Source of the DNA: Falsihalocynthiibacter sp042445055
GTDB taxonomy: Bacteria; Pseudomonadota; Alphaproteobacteria; Rhodobacterales; Rhodobacteraceae
Reading direction: 5' to 3'
Assembly: GCF_042445055.1 (NCBI RefSeq)
Contig: NZ_CP170339.1
Location: 2,542,001-2,606,000 of the forward strand
Length of the DNA stretch: 64,000 bases
The position numbers and the translations under genes were made by a program. Under the pieces are notes generated by a model. That model did no database searches. It saw only the letters and a list, made by a program, of their open reading frames with translations, and was not told the origin of the DNA. Shown here piece after piece: positions 62,652 through 64,000 of the stretch. Position 1 is the stretch's first letter. Each line of letters begins with the position of its first letter.

Positions 62652-63445
62652 CGCTCGCTCAAACTCAAGTGGCCCCGCTCGTTTTCCCTACATTAAAAGA
62701 CAAAGTTGTTTTGGTCACAGGCGCGGGATCGGGTATTGGACGTGCCGGTGCGATGGCGATGGCGCGCCATGGTGCGCAAGTGGTTGTGACTGATCTTGAT
62801 CCCGCCAAAGCCGCAAAGGTTGTTGATGATCTAGGTGATGAGGGCGTTAGCGCAGCCTCGGCAGGACTCGATGTAACCGACGATCAAGCAGTCGCCGACG
62901 AGATCGACAAGATCGTCAAAACCTACGGTCGCATTGATGTACTTCATTCTCATGCGGGCTATCAGATCGAGGGCAATTTGGAACAGGTTCCTGTCGAGGG
63001 CATGGATATGTCATGGCGGCTGAACGTGCGCTCTCACTTTATCGCTGCAAGGGCAACTGTTGGACACATGCGCGCTCAGGGCGGTGGCAGCATTATCATC
63101 ACGTCGTCAAACTCTGGCGTTCAATATGACCGCGAAATGATTGCATATGCGACAACCAAACATGCCGTGATTGCGATGACACGCCAGATGGCGGCGGACT
63201 ATGCCAAAGACAATATTCGGTTTAACGCCTTGTGCCCGGGGTTTATCGACACGCCGTTTAACGCGGGGTTCGAAACACAAATGGGTGGGCGTGATCAACT
63301 GGAAAACTATGTGGCGCGCACCATCCCGATGGGACGCTGGGGCACAACCGATGAGATGGCAGATTCGATCCTATTTCTGGCCTCCGATATGTCGACATTC
63401 ATGACTGGCCACGCGTTGGTCATTGATGGCGGAGAATGCATCTAA
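62648..63445 (+). CDS. Short-chain dehydrogenase/reductase
   Basis: 265 residues. NAD(P)-binding VTGAGSGIGRAGAMAMARHG (about residues 24-43), the second motif HSHAGYQIEGN (in place of NNAG), and catalytic SSNSGVQYDREMIAYATTKHA with Tyr-x-x-x-Lys (YATTK). C-terminal SDMSTFMTGHALVIDGGE. ATG 62648 overlaps the PotC-like stop (ATGA), implying a shared transcript; it presumably processes the imported amine or a derivative. Confidence 0.88.
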   Translation: MTLAQTQVAPLVFPTLKDKVVLVTGAGSGIGRAGAMAMARHGAQVVVTDLDPAKAAKVVDDLGDEGVSAASAGLDVTDDQAVADEIDKIVKTYGRIDVLHSHAGYQIEGNLEQVPVEGMDMSWRLNVRSHFIAARATVGHMRAQGGGSIIITSSNSGVQYDREMIAYATTKHAVIAMTRQMAADYAKDNIRFNALCPGFIDTPFNAGFETQMGGRDQLENYVARTIPMGRWGTTDEMADSILFLASDMSTFMTGHALVIDGGECI

Positions 63446-63487
63446 TTGCCATTGTCGGATTGAATTTAGCGGGGAGTATCAACCGCT

Positions 63488-64000
63488 CTAGTCTTCCAAG
63501 GAACCGGTTGAAACGGATCGTGATACTTTCCCCGCGAGGTCCACAGATATCAAGGCATAGAGCGCAAGCCTAAAGCGCGGATCGCGCGCTGCGTGTCGTT
63601 TCAATACATTCACGTCCCACTCCAACACGCTACTTTCTCGCGACAAAATCGCCGTGCCCGAAGCTGCGTTGCCCGTCAAATAGGCCACTTCCCCAACGAA
63701 ATTGTTTTGCGGAACAGAAAAACTACCGTTCGGCTTTTCGATATGGGCCTCCCCCTCAAGGATGTAATAAAGCGTGCTGACATTCGTGCCAGCAGCGGTC
63801 AGTTTGTAACCGTCCGGCCTTGCGACGCGGCTCGTCGCGCGCATCAGCTTCCTGAAATCTCCGGGTGGAAGGCTGTTAAATAGAGGGTAAATATCCCGAA
63901 ATTCCTTGGGGATTGCCCAAGCAGAGCGCCTATAGAACAGCCCCATGAGCCCAACAATATTCGCAGTCCCCGTCGCGACACTTGCCCAGATCGCGGGCCA
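63488..64000 (-). CDS. Membrane-anchored cyclic-nucleotide-binding-domain protein, 3' part
   Basis: The frame continues to base 64000, so the start is outside the window. 170 codons are visible. The first residues (WPAIWASVATGTANIVGLMG) are a membrane segment. After FYRRSAWAIPKEFRDIYPLFNSLPPGDF comes a cNMP-binding-like fold: AAGTNVSTLYYILEGEAHIEK, FVGEVAYLTGNAASGTAI. Such proteins are Popeye-like or CRP-like membrane proteins of unclear function. An internal ATG at 63946 exists but the membrane segment upstream is in frame. It converges on the dehydrogenase gene. Confidence 0.75.
   Translation of the reverse strand, partial: WPAIWASVATGTANIVGLMGLFYRRSAWAIPKEFRDIYPLFNSLPPGDFRKLMRATSRVARPDGYKLTAAGTNVSTLYYILEGEAHIEKPNGSFSVPQNNFVGEVAYLTGNAASGTAILSRESSVLEWDVNVLKRHAARDPRFRLALYALISVDLAGKVSRSVSTGSLED

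Noticed and set aside
1..64000. CRISPR array or rRNA genes
   Set aside because: No regularly spaced short repeats and no rRNA-like conserved stretches were seen.

Overview
The window looks like chromosome from an alphaproteobacterium of the Rhodobacteraceae (Roseobacter group). The evidence is a GTTC-N7-GTTC LexA box in front of an imuA-imuB-dnaE2 cassette, a fructose transport locus of the frcRBCAK type, and roseobacter-like MgtE/RimK and spermidine/putrescine-type ABC operons. Most of it is ordinary, densely packed chromosome. The exceptions are one tRNA-borne island (about 5.86-11.94 kb), a patch of gene decay (21.0-22.6 kb and 26.5-27.0 kb) and one 9.9-kb adhesin gene.

Layout: 1-0.2 kb, 5' part of a family-4-like uracil-DNA glycosylase (minus strand). 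0.24-1.65 kb, an ArsR-type repressor overlapping a COG0701/ArsP-type permease, behind an operator that abuts the start codon. 1.86-5.6 kb, a partial capsule-export group (KpsT-like ATPase, KpsE-like protein, phosphomannomutase) closed by a hairpin terminator. 5.8 kb, tRNA-Gln(TTG). 5.86-11.94 kb, an island bounded by 20-bp direct repeats that match the 3' end of that tRNA. It carries a stand-alone superfamily-A polymerase (TV-Pol-like) broken by an amber codon, a DUF1254/DUF1214 secreted protein, a 441-bp inverted copy of the element's own left end joined to its right end across an att core (an attP-type junction), an IS3-family element, and what looks like the last 33 codons of an integrase. 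12.5-20.7 kb: LLM flavin oxidoreductase plus rhomboid protease, a GFA-like zinc protein, a Pho-box-preceded phytase-like secreted protein, a GltS-type symporter, a DUF805 protein and a secreted hypothetical.

21.0-22.6 kb, a GT-C-type membrane glycosyltransferase pseudogene. 22.8-26.4 kb, a complete ferric-siderophore ABC operon, with a broken DUF2218 gene divergent from it. 27.1-32.1 kb, ROK regulator frcR divergent from frcBCAK. 32.2 kb, a Qnr-sized pentapeptide-repeat protein; 33.0 kb, tRNA-Met(CAT). 33.2-43.1 kb, a 3301-residue type-I-secreted repeat adhesin with no secretion genes beside it. 43.5-47.8 kb, an RND pump and its adaptor without an outer-membrane channel. 48.1-53.4 kb, the SOS mutagenesis cassette.

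53.5-57.3 kb, an operon of mgtE, a retropepsin-like protease gene (RimB-like), rimK and an aspartoacylase-family gene; a 16-bp palindrome lies just upstream. 57.7-63.4 kb, a LuxR regulator divergent from a polyamine-type ABC transporter operon that ends in a short-chain dehydrogenase. The window ends inside a membrane-anchored cyclic-nucleotide-binding protein.

The most unusual region is the tRNA-Gln island. It appears to be a degraded member of a small integrative element built around a TV-Pol primase-polymerase, and the sequence defines both its ends and its circular junction. All function calls are from reading the sequence; no database search was possible.
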